From: Leptospira fainei serovar Hurstbridge str. BUT 6
GTDB taxonomy: Bacteria > Spirochaetota > Leptospiria > Leptospirales > Leptospiraceae
DNA: 64,000 nucleotides
Assembly (NCBI RefSeq): GCF_000306235.2
Contig: NZ_AKWZ02000010.1
Location: 1,624,001-1,688,000, forward strand
Direction: 5' to 3'
In this document: positions 10,402 to 19,988 of the stretch, in pieces
How positions within the stretch are numbered: the stretch's first letter is position 1
Layout: each line of letters opens with the position of its first letter
Notes under the pieces: model-generated
What the model was told of the DNA's origin: nothing
The model's database searches: none
The model's input: only the letters and a program-made list of their open reading frames with translations
Position numbers and translations under genes: made by a program

Positions 10402-11565
10402 TTGGATCGTTCCGGAATGGAAGCCCGAAAAGACTTTTTCCCCGAATACAAGCCGGGTCTTTTGGAACGCTGGGGAATCAAAATTCTCCAAGATTATGTC
10501 CGACAAGAAGAGAGAAAAAACGGACCTGGAAACGGGCAAATTCCCGCGGATTTTTTTCCGGAAAGCAACCGAATCATTCGATGGGTTACATTTTGGGCGA
10601 TGCATGCCGGTTTTTGGACCACATGCGGCATCATTCTCGTCGAAAAACTTTTTCCGGAATCTCCGGAATTTCTTTCTCCCATCTTTATAGAAAAATGGAC
10701 GTACGCCGGGCTGGCACTATTACTCGGAACGATATTAGAATTTTATATTCTCTATAAACTCGGATTATGGGGGGCATATCGATTGACGAGTTTAGCGGGG
10801 ATGGAATTGGAAGACGACCCTGAACTATTGACGGGGAACGTAAACCTTCTCGCACGAATGGCTTTGGAGATTCCGGATCCGGATTTAAAACTTTTGGGAA
10901 TCGATCCGTTGCGGCTAACGGATAAGAGAAGTTTTCTTGCAGCGACTTTTTTGTACAAAGCCAAAGTTCTTCTCTCTAATTTGCTGGCAAAAATAGTTTT
11001 GCGCAAAGTTCTCGCTAGAAATTCATTGCGAGTTTACACGGACTTTATCGCGGCTCCAATCACGGCAATTTGGGACGGGATCGTTATCTATTCCATTCTT
11101 TCCGAACTAAGAATTCGACTGATTTCACGAGTTTTGGCAAGAGAAATCACCGAGCAAATTTTGGAAAAAAAAGATTTCCTAAGTACGAATGCTAAGCTGG
11201 CATTTTTGGCCGCCGTCGGGAATTCGGTAGTTTTTACACAGAGGTTTCACCCGAATCTCGAGTATCTACTAGTCAAACTTTTCAAAGCTTTCGATATCGC
11301 GTCCGATGCGACAATCTTCGATGATTTAGAAACGTTTGCGACTCTAATTCGAAATTTGGAGGAATCGGAAAAAGAGGCTTGTCTCAGGCTGTTATGCCTT
11401 GCCTGTTCCTTCGATGGAAAACTATCTTCTTTCGAAACAAAACATATTAAGCGAATTCTCGGAAAAGAAGCCGAACCGCGTTTGGCATCGATAGCCGAAC
11501 TTTCCCGTTATATTCGTTCCGGCAATTTAGAGGCTTGTCGCGAAAAGAGTAACCTATTTTCCTAG
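10402..11565 (+). CDS. Membrane protein with TerB-like C-terminus, unknown
   Basis: 387 residues from a TTG; an ATG five codons later (10417) is equally possible. Hydrophobic segments lie near residues 62-85 and 95-120, with weaker ones near 210-235. The C-terminal ~60 residues contain LLCLACSFDGKLSSFETKHI, which resembles the acidic helical core of TerB/tellurite-resistance-like domains. From memory it may belong to a Leptospira family labelled LBF_2804, but I cannot verify that. Divergent from the lipoprotein gene, with about 170 bp between them. It ends 24 bp before the MBL gene and is probably co-transcribed. Confidence 0.75.
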   Translation: MDRSGMEARKDFFPEYKPGLLERWGIKILQDYVRQEERKNGPGNGQIPADFFPESNRIIRWVTFWAMHAGFWTTCGIILVEKLFPESPEFLSPIFIEKWTYAGLALLLGTILEFYILYKLGLWGAYRLTSLAGMELEDDPELLTGNVNLLARMALEIPDPDLKLLGIDPLRLTDKRSFLAATFLYKAKVLLSNLLAKIVLRKVLARNSLRVYTDFIAAPITAIWDGIVIYSILSELRIRLISRVLAREITEQILEKKDFLSTNAKLAFLAAVGNSVVFTQRFHPNLEYLLVKLFKAFDIASDATIFDDLETFATLIRNLEESEKEACLRLLCLACSFDGKLSSFETKHIKRILGKEAEPRLASIAELSRYIRSGNLEACREKSNLFS

Positions 11566-11589
11566 AGAAAAACCGAGGCGGGGTTCTAA

Positions 11590-12618
11590 TTGAAAGTTTA
11601 TAAGTATGATTCAATTCCGGACGTAGTCGAAATCGGAGACGGTATCCTCAAAACTGAAATTCCCCAACCGTTTTACGCGCCCAATAATATTTATATTCTT
11701 CCGGACGGGGAACCTGCGTTAATTGATTCGGGATATCTTGCCAATCTCGGAATGCTTCAAAAAGCGCTTCGAAAAGTCGGTTTAAATTTAAGTAAAATAA
11801 AGCATATCTTTTATACTCACAATCATTTGGACCATCTTAGCGCAATACTTACGATTCGTTATTATACCGATGCAAAGCTGTATGCGATGAAAGGAATGGC
11901 CACAGGCATCGGCAATTATTTGGAATACGTGGAAGTGTTCAACAGAGCCTCCAAAAGACTCGTGTATAAGGGACATCGTTCTCCCGAGGATCGTAAACGG
12001 GAAATCACCCGTTTAGAGGCGGGTAATGAAAATTTACGTATGACCTTAAGTCGCGGCGATCGAATACAGCCCATTCTGAAAATTGACGTGGAGTTGGTGG
12101 AAGGGGATGTGATTCATGCCGGGGGTAGGGATATCGGATTCTTGCACACGCCGGGTCATAATCTCTGGCATTTGACACCCTATATATTGGAAGAAAATAT
12201 TTTCTTTATGGGAGATCTGGTTTTACAGAATATTTCTTCCATCTATGCCGAGATCGACGGTAATCTCGAGGATTATTATAGGTCCCTAGATAGAATCTCT
12301 AAAATGTCGATCCGCCGCCTTCTGCCGGCGCACGGACCGGAGCCGGAAGACCCTAAGAAAGCGATCAAGTTGCTGTATAAAACGTTGCAGATATTGGAAA
12401 GAGGTATCATCCGCAGATTAAAGGAAAAGGAATATGATCTTTCTAGCCTGACTCTTGAAGCAATGGGAGAAAAGGTGGCTCATTCCGGTTACTATAATAC
12501 CGCGATGGCTATCCTGCATTCGATGGTACGAAAGTTCGTCGAAAAAGGATGGGTTGAGGTTATAGAGACGGAACCTCCGTATGAAACTTATCGATGGATT
12601 GGAGACGTATCAGCGTAA
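11590..12618 (+). CDS. MBL-fold hydrolase with C-terminal helical domain
   Basis: 342 residues from a TTG start preceded by GAGGCGGGG. The metal ligands are complete: THNHLDH (His77, His79, Asp81, His82), HTPGH (His187, His190), GDL (Asp209) and a C-terminal His in PAHGPEP. The last ~80 residues resemble the winged-helix tail of LACTB2/glyoxalase-II-like nucleases and hydrolases. The substrate is not determinable; thioesters or RNA are both possible in this subfamily. Cytoplasmic. Confidence 0.85.
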   Translation: MKVYKYDSIPDVVEIGDGILKTEIPQPFYAPNNIYILPDGEPALIDSGYLANLGMLQKALRKVGLNLSKIKHIFYTHNHLDHLSAILTIRYYTDAKLYAMKGMATGIGNYLEYVEVFNRASKRLVYKGHRSPEDRKREITRLEAGNENLRMTLSRGDRIQPILKIDVELVEGDVIHAGGRDIGFLHTPGHNLWHLTPYILEENIFFMGDLVLQNISSIYAEIDGNLEDYYRSLDRISKMSIRRLLPAHGPEPEDPKKAIKLLYKTLQILERGIIRRLKEKEYDLSSLTLEAMGEKVAHSGYYNTAMAILHSMVRKFVEKGWVEVIETEPPYETYRWIGDVSA

Positions 12619-12644
12619 AAATTTCGGAGCTTGGTTCTTTTCGA

Positions 12645-13430
12645 TTAGGAAGGAACATCTTCTTGAATTACTTCTCCGTAAAAAGGAGTTTGTTTTAATT
12701 TTAAATTATAGGCTTTGATAAATAAAAGTTCGAGATGCATGACGTCTTCTCGATTATACCGTAACAATAAATCGAGAGCCTCCAAATCGTCGTACTGAAC
12801 GTACTGCCACCAGAGTCGTACTGCATCCGCACCGTTGACTTCGTAAGGAAGATTTCTAGTAATTCCTAACGCTTTCTCGCAGCCTTTTAAACCTCCTCGA
12901 TAGCCGAGGCTACGCAAAAGATACATTAAATCGAAATGTCGATTTTTAAATTTTCGCCCGAATTCTTTTTCGATAAAGGGGACGTCGAACGCGACGCCGT
13001 TGTAGCTCACAAGAATATGCGATGAAAGAACTTTTTCCGGGAAATCGTCCATGTCCCGTCCGCGCAGAAATTCCTTAAACATAACTCCGTCATATGTTCC
13101 GACTACCGTGATAAAGTCCTCGCGGGACAGTCCGCTCGTTTCAATATCCAAGTAAAGAAGCTTGGATCGAATATGAGGAAAGAGCCTCCATTTCTGATCG
13201 TTAGGAAGAGCAAAGAAAAAGTAATCCCAGTTATTTCTCTCCAGTTCCTTTTTAGAAAACTCGATCGAATCTAGTACTAGTCTAGAATACGTATCGTCGG
13301 GGGATTTAGCTTTTAAAAGAAATTCCTCTCGAAGAGATTCCCAATTTAAAATTCCCCGTTGCCAAAGGCTTCCTTCCTCGACGGTGTTGATACCCGGGAG
13401 ATGACAAAACGTATGCTCTAACAAATCCAC
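12645..13430 (-). CDS. YprB-like RNase H-fold 3'-5' exonuclease
   Basis: 261 residues. It shows DEDD exonuclease motifs: LYLDIETSG (Exo I, DxE), LVSYNGVAFDVPF (Exo II) and YNREDVMHL (Exo III, RxDxxxL form). This is the arrangement of the YprB/RNase_H_2 family, which in Firmicutes is often fused to TPR repeats. The protein probably trims single-stranded DNA or RNA in the cytoplasm. It converges with the MBL gene (27 bp apart). Confidence 0.85.
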   Translation of the reverse strand: MDLLEHTFCHLPGINTVEEGSLWQRGILNWESLREEFLLKAKSPDDTYSRLVLDSIEFSKKELERNNWDYFFFALPNDQKWRLFPHIRSKLLYLDIETSGLSREDFITVVGTYDGVMFKEFLRGRDMDDFPEKVLSSHILVSYNGVAFDVPFIEKEFGRKFKNRHFDLMYLLRSLGYRGGLKGCEKALGITRNLPYEVNGADAVRLWWQYVQYDDLEALDLLLRYNREDVMHLELLFIKAYNLKLKQTPFYGEVIQEDVPS

Positions 13431-13600
13431 CTCTCTTTGCTTCGAAATATGGTCTATGTGCGGCCCCTTCTATTTGTGCTCAATTCAGGATGAATCGGGA
13501 GGCGTTTATTCTTTTGTAAAGTCGTTTGAGGCTCGTTTTTAGCGAGAAAGAAATTCCTCTCTCCGCCTCATTTATTTTAGTTTTTCCATCGGGCCTTTTT

Positions 13601-15376
13601 CTATTCTTTTGCGATCTTTCGAAAAAGTAAAATATTCAAAAAAGGGAATAGAATCATACCAATAATCGAATAGAAGTAAAACGGTAGATTACCCCACCGT
13701 GAATAAAAAGTATTTCCTTCCGGAGCGAGTTTAGTTACCGGTAAGAGAAAAGCTCTAGTTCCGATTTCTCCTGATTCCATCGGAATACTCAAGGCCCTGC
13801 CGTACGGATCAACTACGAAGGAGATCCCGCTAACCGTCGGTCGAACAAAGCTTAAACCGAATTCTATCGCCCGAAAACGTGAAGTGCCTGCGTGTTGCCA
13901 GGCTTCCACTCCGGATGAAAACCAAGAATCGTTGGTTGGATTTGCCAAAATCGTATATTCATTTTTGCGGGCCTCCCGAATCGAATCGGCTACTAGCGAA
14001 GGAAACATAGCTTCGTAGCAAATCAGAGGTAGGATTTGGTATTGAACGTTATCTTCGGGAGACGTGGAATGTGCCGACAACGGAAAGTTTCCCGGAGTTT
14101 GGATAGCCGAAATTTCCTCGGGTGTTGGTGGGGAAGGTTGCCGGACACGATAAAATGAGCGTGATCCTAAAAGAGGCTTAGGGCTTCCACCTTGCACATA
14201 TCGAGAGGTCTCTTTAAATAGACTTCTTAGGAAAGGAAAGGAGGATTCGAACGGTAGATATTCGCCGAACGCCAATAGACGACGTTTATCATAACGTTGC
14301 ATCTCTCTCGTTTCGGAAGAGATTAAAGTGACTTGATTTCGCAATCCTTCATCGAACTGGTTTAATTCATTATATAATAAATCCGCTCCGGTTTTATAAG
14401 TTAAATATAATACTAGTCCGTGAAATGTCGAAGAATATACTCCTGAAGAAATATTGTTCGGATTCAAATCCGTTCCGTGAAATGGAATTGCCGATTCGGG
14501 AAGAAAGATAAGATCGGGAGGAGGGATATTTTCCAATGAGGAGGACAAAGCCATTTCCAGGTTTCTGCTCATTGCTTGCCCTAGATATTCCGGGTTTTCC
14601 GCAAATTCTCGTTTGGCGGGCGAAGTATTCGGCTGAATCATGATTGCCGATAGCTTAAGCAAATTGTTTTCCACATTGGGTGTGGTATTAGGCACTTTGT
14701 AATCGGGTGCGGATAATAATCTATATCCTCCTAGAGTCCATATGAATCCGAAGAATACGATTCCGATAATGCCTAGTTTTCTTAAATTCACATTCCAAAG
14801 AGAGACTATACTTGCGCTGCCTAAAAGAAGAAAGAAGCCCACGCCGTAGACGCCGGTCGTAGCGGCAGTCTGAGAGAAAGATAAATTCCCTTCGGCCAAA
14901 TTTCCCCAGAACCAAGGGAATAATTGCGGCGTTAGGATATCTCCTAGAATTCCCCAAACCGGAAAGAGAAACCATTCTAAGCGGAGAAGTTCCGATTGGT
15001 TGTTGCGATATTTCTTATAGAGATCGACGGAAAATTTCCAACCGTAAAAAGATAGGAATAGTTTTAGATGGGAAAAAATACCGTAGATTAAAAAGAGGAT
15101 CCAAGAAATAAATCCTCCCGCCCCGGAAATTGCGGAGATCGAAGACGGAATCCAGAAGAATACGGTGAAATTTAAAATTTGAGAGAGCAACAGTAACCAA
15201 AGAATCTGAAATTTCTGCGGCCATTCCTTCAATTCTTGAAAAAATAAGTAGGCACTAATTGAAGAAAGCCCCCCGGCTAAAAAAAATCCGAAAGGCTCCA
15301 TCGCAAAAAGTAGTCCGATTGAAATCCCAAACGCAGATAGAAGCAACCGTAAGGGATTTTTCGGGAAAAAGATCAT
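13601..15376 (-). CDS. lnt: Apolipoprotein N-acyltransferase
   Basis: 591 residues, longer than the usual ~510. The N-terminal ~220 residues hold six to eight membrane helices. The carbon-nitrogen hydrolase domain follows, with the catalytic triad visible: Glu294 (FLPESAIPF), Lys364 (YDKRRLLAFGEY) and Cys453 (LICYEAMFPS), then NPTNDSWF. It transfers a third acyl chain to the N-terminal Cys of lipoproteins in the inner membrane, fitting a lipoprotein-rich spirochaete. Extra length comes from insertions around 300-345 and 395-445. The start overlaps the upstream gene's stop (ATGA), so translation is coupled. Confidence 0.95.
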   Translation of the reverse strand: MIFFPKNPLRLLLSAFGISIGLLFAMEPFGFFLAGGLSSISAYLFFQELKEWPQKFQILWLLLLSQILNFTVFFWIPSSISAISGAGGFISWILFLIYGIFSHLKLFLSFYGWKFSVDLYKKYRNNQSELLRLEWFLFPVWGILGDILTPQLFPWFWGNLAEGNLSFSQTAATTGVYGVGFFLLLGSASIVSLWNVNLRKLGIIGIVFFGFIWTLGGYRLLSAPDYKVPNTTPNVENNLLKLSAIMIQPNTSPAKREFAENPEYLGQAMSRNLEMALSSSLENIPPPDLIFLPESAIPFHGTDLNPNNISSGVYSSTFHGLVLYLTYKTGADLLYNELNQFDEGLRNQVTLISSETREMQRYDKRRLLAFGEYLPFESSFPFLRSLFKETSRYVQGGSPKPLLGSRSFYRVRQPSPPTPEEISAIQTPGNFPLSAHSTSPEDNVQYQILPLICYEAMFPSLVADSIREARKNEYTILANPTNDSWFSSGVEAWQHAGTSRFRAIEFGLSFVRPTVSGISFVVDPYGRALSIPMESGEIGTRAFLLPVTKLAPEGNTFYSRWGNLPFYFYSIIGMILFPFLNILLFRKIAKE

Positions 15377-16431
15377 TTGAGATTTAATCGTTTTTGATCT
15401 TCTTCAAGGGCTTTTCTCCGTCCGTACTCCTCGGCGTCTTGGCTTCCCAAGATACGGGTTCGAATCGCGGATATCGCTTTTTCCCTTTCGGCAGGCTTGG
15501 CGTTAGGATTCGCTTTTAACCAAGTTTGCTCTTCCTTATCGGTTTCCGATTCCTTAGCTTTTTGTACTTCGATATCTTTATAAACTTTCTCGATTCGATC
15601 CGCGCCGTCTTTTCCGAAATACTTTTCTCGAATAGAACGAAGTTGAGGATCCTTTTGAGCGGCCGACATTTTATTCATGTCGGTCTCTCTTAGGAATAAT
15701 TCGGTTTCATACTTGTTGAACTTCGGCTCTCTTTTTACGACAGTATCGTAATAGTTTCCGTAGACATCTTTTCTATAATTTTCGTATCGTTTGATTCTCT
15801 GATCTCCCGAGACGTTTTTCGTTTCATCCAGGAAATGCGAAAGCCCGAACTGGTATTGTCGTTCGGATTCTTCTAAGCCGAAAATTAATTTGGCATCCTG
15901 CTCCGAAAACACTTCTCGTCGTTTCTTTTTGATAAGTTCGTAAGTCTCATCTTGCTTCAGGTCTTTCGGCATCTCGAACGATCGCAGCACTTGTTCGTAA
16001 GTGAGATATTTTCTGAATAATGCCATCAGCTTCTCTCCTGCAGCGCCCGGATAGTGGTCCAAAAGAAAGGCTTTAACCACCTCGTTACACTGATCGACGG
16101 TGTAACCTTCCGGACAGCGTCTACGCAAGGCCCACAGTTCCGAAACCAGATCCAGTTCGCCGGAAGCTGCGAATTTTAAAATATCATCGTAGGATAACCA
16201 TTCTCCGTCTTTATAAATGTTACGCGAAGTATCCACGATTTCAGGATTAAGGGTCCATTCGCCGGCGTCGTTTCGGGAGACAGTGAATCCATCCGAGTTA
16301 TCGTGGCTATTCCCGAAGCCGCCGCCTTTGGAAGTCGGTTCCCATAGGATGAAAATGACGAGAAGCAATAAAAAAATACCGATGGCGGATAGCCAAACGA
16401 TGCGGGGGAGTTGTTTGATTCGTTCTAACAT
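15373..16431 (-). CDS. Lipase-chaperone (Lif/LimK)-like anchored helical protein
   Basis: 352 residues. A membrane anchor occupies about 10-30 (IVWLSAIGIFLLLLVIFILW). The rest is helical and charged with Lif-type signatures: RREVFSEQDAKLIFGLEESE and a later REKYFGKDGADRIEKV. Known Lif proteins sit in the inner membrane facing the periplasm and fold secreted lipases. No lipase gene is adjacent; instead it overlaps lnt by ATGA. The family assignment is by motif memory and moderate; the coupling to lnt is directly visible. Confidence 0.7.
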   Translation of the reverse strand: MLERIKQLPRIVWLSAIGIFLLLLVIFILWEPTSKGGGFGNSHDNSDGFTVSRNDAGEWTLNPEIVDTSRNIYKDGEWLSYDDILKFAASGELDLVSELWALRRRCPEGYTVDQCNEVVKAFLLDHYPGAAGEKLMALFRKYLTYEQVLRSFEMPKDLKQDETYELIKKKRREVFSEQDAKLIFGLEESERQYQFGLSHFLDETKNVSGDQRIKRYENYRKDVYGNYYDTVVKREPKFNKYETELFLRETDMNKMSAAQKDPQLRSIREKYFGKDGADRIEKVYKDIEVQKAKESETDKEEQTWLKANPNAKPAEREKAISAIRTRILGSQDAEEYGRRKALEEDQKRLNLK

Positions 16432-16511
16432 ATTTTGTTTCCGGTTCGAAGCGATGAAAGTAACCGCAAGGGCCGCCTTGGCAAGATGTTTTTGAAAGAA
16501 AAAATATTGGA

Positions 16512-17558
16512 ATGAAAGTCTCTATCTCGGAAACTATCCCGGTGTCACTTCCTTTACTATATTATCCTGAGGGAACTACCGGAGCAGGATTCATTTTTTC
16601 GCATCTCCGGAAATTAGAAACGCGTTCTTATAGGAAGAACGATCCGGAATCGGTAACTAAGGAAGAACCGGAAATTTTGGTCGCGAACACTCGTCTTGCG
16701 ATCAATTCCGAAACCTTTCACACGTTTCCGAGCGTTAAGATTTTTGCGACAGTTAGTTCGGGTATTGATCATGTGAATTTATCTGATTTGAAAAAGGCGG
16801 GCCGAATATTCCTAAATTCGCCGGGATGCAACGCAGGATCGGTGGGTGAATATTGTTGGGTCGGGATTCGATCCTTCTTCTCTATGGAAGACTTGAAAAG
16901 AAAAACGGTCGGCCTCGTCGGATTTGGGAATACGGGTAAAGCATTCGCAAAGATTCTTTCTTCTTTCGGAATCGGATTCGTTTATAACGATCCTTATATC
17001 AAAGAAGCTTCAGTTTCGTTAAGCGAAGTGTTTGATTGCGAAATAATAAGTTTCCATGTCCCTTTGACTTTGGAAGCTCCTTATCCGACGTCCGGAATGT
17101 TTACTAAAGCGGAAGCAAGCCGATTACAAAGCGGAACTTTAGTTTTGAATACCAGTCGCGGAGAAATATGGAAACGGGAAGCGTTCGAAGAAATAATTTT
17201 CCGCGAAGATCTCTTTAAAGTGATCGATGTCTTTGACCCGGAGCCGCCGCGCGGCGAGTCCATTCGAGAACTTTCAAAATGCCCGAATGCGATTTTCACC
17301 CCGCATATCGCCGGCTATAGTCAACTTGGTCGATTATTGGGTACTTATAGATTGGCGGAAAAACTTTGCATCTTATACAAAGACGGTCCTCTTCCTCCGA
17401 TCGAAAACTTTCTCATGATGGATAGCGATTGGAAGACTGAATCTTTTTTGCAGAAGGAGGATAGTTTTTTGAGGGAAGCGTGGTTCCGAGGAGATTGGGA
17501 ATATTTCGAAAGCAGGAGAAATAATTATCCGATTCGTTTGGATATGGGGCTTGTGTAG
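16512..17558 (+). CDS. PdxB-like D-2-hydroxyacid dehydrogenase
   Basis: 348 residues. The NAD-binding motif is GLVGFGNTGKAFAKIL, with catalytic-region signatures NTSRGEIW (Arg), DVFDPEPP (Glu) and TPHIAGYS (His). The segment NSPGCNAGSVGEYCW matches erythronate-4-phosphate dehydrogenase (PdxB), which feeds pyridoxal phosphate synthesis, more than generic family members. It lacks an obvious PdxB dimerisation domain at full length (E. coli PdxB is about 378 residues), so a related 2-hydroxyacid dehydrogenase remains possible. Single gene, divergent from the lipase-chaperone-like gene. Confidence 0.82.
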   Translation: MKVSISETIPVSLPLLYYPEGTTGAGFIFSHLRKLETRSYRKNDPESVTKEEPEILVANTRLAINSETFHTFPSVKIFATVSSGIDHVNLSDLKKAGRIFLNSPGCNAGSVGEYCWVGIRSFFSMEDLKRKTVGLVGFGNTGKAFAKILSSFGIGFVYNDPYIKEASVSLSEVFDCEIISFHVPLTLEAPYPTSGMFTKAEASRLQSGTLVLNTSRGEIWKREAFEEIIFREDLFKVIDVFDPEPPRGESIRELSKCPNAIFTPHIAGYSQLGRLLGTYRLAEKLCILYKDGPLPPIENFLMMDSDWKTESFLQKEDSFLREAWFRGDWEYFESRRNNYPIRLDMGLV

Positions 17559-17840
17559 GGGATTGCGGATTTTTTTCTTTCCACCCTTCCTGGGTGGGGG
17601 ATGGCGGCGGTTTATCTCGGAGAACTTTCTTTATCACGGATTATCCGACGTGTCAATTAAAAAGCGGGTAGAAAGCTTTGTGGGAGCTCCAACATAAATT
17701 TTGAACATAAAATGGTTGTAATATTCTAAATTCCGTGAAATACACGTCGGTACCGCCGCTGCGCTCCAGCCCCCACCCAATAAGGGTGGGGATCTATTTG
17801 TCTGAGAATCATCCGCAGGAACTCCTCGGGGGGAGGAGGC
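17559..17840. repeat. Gap with two inverted copies of a GC hairpin repeat
   Basis: Two degenerate copies face each other. The plus copy (about 17731-17795) has TTCCGTGAAATA, then CGCTGCGCTCC and the hairpin CCCCACCC-aataa-GGGTGGGG. The minus copy (about 17565-17640) reads TCCGTGATAAAG, then CCGCCGCCATC and CCCACCC-aggaa-GGGTGG. A third copy lies at 32237-32301. No gene is supported between them. The hairpins could also end transcription of the two convergent flanking genes. Confidence 0.7.
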
Positions 17841-18509
17841 TTATTTCACCAGCGTCTTTTCGGAAGGAAATAATAGATATTTAGAGCGAACTTTGGCAAG
17901 AATATCGTCGATTACGAAAATTTCTCTTGTTCCTCTTTTTCGTTCGAACGGTGCCTCATATAAGAACCCTAAAAAAGCGAGTTCGGAATGTTTGTGAGAG
18001 ACTATATCGTCCTGCCGTACTTTTCGGCTGATATCCAGGTCGATCGCTTTCCAACCGGAAAATAGGAAATGCGTAATTAATATTTTCTTAATATCTAGAG
18101 TTGAGTCTCGCACCAATATATATAGGGAACCGCCGCCTTCGTTCGCATAAAGATGAAAGCGGAATTCTTTTACGAAGTCGCTGGATACCCAAGGGGCCTT
18201 AAGAAGAATTTCAAAGGATTGGTTTTTTTCTGCGGTCACTTCTACATACAAAGACTTTGTCGAATCTCTTTGCGGAGTCCGCAAAACCGATGAAATCCTA
18301 ACTTCCGGTGTAAAATCGGGTCCAAGTTTAGCTTTTATGTTTTCGGAACCGAAGCTCTCTTGCTCAAAATCCTGCACAATGATTTCTTTATAGATTTGCG
18401 TATTTTCTGATTCGCTAGGAAGAGAGAGAAAGGGGAATATATATAGAATTAGAAAGATTGAAAAGTACTTAGCTTGCTTTAACAATTTCAAGATTTTAAA
18501 ACCCCTCAT
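17841..18509 (-). CDS. FlaA-like periplasmic flagellar sheath family protein
   Basis: 222 residues with a hydrophobic signal segment (about 15-31). The mature part follows the FlaA pattern: an N-terminal EIIVQDFEQESF, a central FRFHLYANEGGGSLYILVRDS, then ITHFLFSGWKAIDLDI, where the FxGWK-type motif is characteristic of spirochaetal flagellar filament outer-layer proteins. FlaA proteins coat the endoflagellum in the periplasm. This copy is shorter than the FlaA1 I recall (about 300 residues) and has no second flaA beside it, so it is probably a paralogue rather than the main sheath protein. Family call moderate. Confidence 0.62.
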   Translation of the reverse strand: MRGFKILKLLKQAKYFSIFLILYIFPFLSLPSESENTQIYKEIIVQDFEQESFGSENIKAKLGPDFTPEVRISSVLRTPQRDSTKSLYVEVTAEKNQSFEILLKAPWVSSDFVKEFRFHLYANEGGGSLYILVRDSTLDIKKILITHFLFSGWKAIDLDISRKVRQDDIVSHKHSELAFLGFLYEAPFERKRGTREIFVIDDILAKVRSKYLLFPSEKTLVK

Positions 18510-18642
18510 TTAAAAATATCGTCCTAACTGACGATTTCAGGCTATTTTTCCGCAAAATCGGCTCGAACAATCGCCGGCGAATTAAGAAGAAAATGGACGG
18601 TTAGACGTTGATCTTCTTCGGTAAAAATCCGATAGATGGACC

Positions 18643-19314
18643 ATGAAACGATTCTTCCCGATTTTGATATTTCTACCGATCTTGCTTTCGGCCTCGGCAG
18701 CCGAGGATGAGATTCATTTCGCGACTTTGAAAAAAGGTAATAAAATCGTTTACCGCGCGGTCGATGGCCGGCAACAAATCTTAGGAGAAGGAGTGGAAGG
18801 CTTTCCTATCCTACTTAAACATTCGAACAACGATAAGTTTCAAAGAATCCTAGATCTGGGCGATGACGAAACTTCGGGGCTATTTGTTTCAAGTTCGGAT
18901 ATTAAGGATTTCGGAACGAAGCACGGTCCTCCCGCAAACGGGCAAATTTATGTTTTTGAACCGGAAATTTTAGGATACGCGGACGATAACACGAGTTTGT
19001 TTCGCACGATTCTGATTACCGCCGAAGGGGTCGCGTATTTCTTTGTAAGGAACGAAAGAGAAGGTGTGACTTCCATCTATATCGGAAAAAAGAAAGATAA
19101 CCTTTTAATCTTTCGCGAAAAGATCCAGTATTCCAAAAATGAAATTTTTCATAAAATCCCTTACGTGATTCCTTTAATCGAAAGAACGAAGAGAGTGGAT
19201 TATTCCATTGATTGTAATTTCGGAAAGGAAAATAAACAAACTTGCATCATCGACGGGGCTCTAAAGGAATTCGAATCCCCTCAAAAACGTTACCCGTTAT
19301 TTTGGGTAGGATAA
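18643..19314 (+). CDS. Exported hypothetical protein
   Basis: 223 residues with a clean signal peptide (MKRFFPILIFLPILLSASA, cleavage likely after ASA). The mature part looks beta-rich with no recognised domain. A Cys pair (SIDCNFGKENKQTC) near residues 190-200 could form a disulfide. Divergent from the FlaA-like gene over a 133-bp shared upstream region. Function unknown. Confidence 0.75.
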   Translation: MKRFFPILIFLPILLSASAAEDEIHFATLKKGNKIVYRAVDGRQQILGEGVEGFPILLKHSNNDKFQRILDLGDDETSGLFVSSSDIKDFGTKHGPPANGQIYVFEPEILGYADDNTSLFRTILITAEGVAYFFVRNEREGVTSIYIGKKKDNLLIFREKIQYSKNEIFHKIPYVIPLIERTKRVDYSIDCNFGKENKQTCIIDGALKEFESPQKRYPLFWVG

Positions 19315-19414
19315 TGAACCTATCGAAAATCGAAAGTTTCGTTTAACAATTTTACGGGAAACGGTTCGCTGATTTTCCCTTGAAGGATCCGTTTCCCTAC
19401 GAAATTCTTGCCGT

Positions 19415-19852
19415 ATGAACCCTGAAGAGGATCCTCTTTTGCAAACAAAGTTGGAATTTTCCGACGCGTTTCGAACCGCGTATAGAGAATTCTTCGGCGA
19501 TGAAAAGGAATTTCAGTATGAATTATATGAACTGAAATCCGAAGAATCCGGACCGAAAGGCGGATGGGCTACATTTACGATACGCAATCCGTCGGGAGGG
19601 AGATCGATCGTCTTTCGTTTTGATCCGGTATCCGGCGCTTTTTATGCAATGTTAAAAATTCAAGTAATGCCGGGAGAGGAAGATTGGAGTCTGGATTCGT
19701 TCTTCGAGCGAAACGGCTTTGCGAATACGAATTTTTTAGATGTGAAGCGATCAGCGGGTGAGTGGTTGTTTCATTCTTTGGCAAGGCATTATTTGGGAAC
19801 TATCTTTACTTATTGTCCGAGAATCTTAGAGTCGGATTATATATTGGAATAA
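19415..19852 (+). CDS. Cytoplasmic hypothetical protein
   Basis: 145 residues, acidic, no signal or membrane segment. The pattern (GGWATFTIRNPSGGRSIVFRF, then FYAMLKIQV) suggests an alternating beta-sheet core. I recognise no family. It follows the exported hypothetical by 100 bp in the same direction. Confidence 0.68.
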   Translation: MNPEEDPLLQTKLEFSDAFRTAYREFFGDEKEFQYELYELKSEESGPKGGWATFTIRNPSGGRSIVFRFDPVSGAFYAMLKIQVMPGEEDWSLDSFFERNGFANTNFLDVKRSAGEWLFHSLARHYLGTIFTYCPRILESDYILE

Positions 19853-19988
19853 TAATGAAATGAAAAATGAACCCATTTATATGAGGTCGAACCTTCGTAA
19901 ATTGTGTTTGTCGATTTCGTGTAGAACTCGCTGCATATCTTGATCAAGCATTTACCGAATGGTCGGAGATTTTTAAGGTGATACTATT

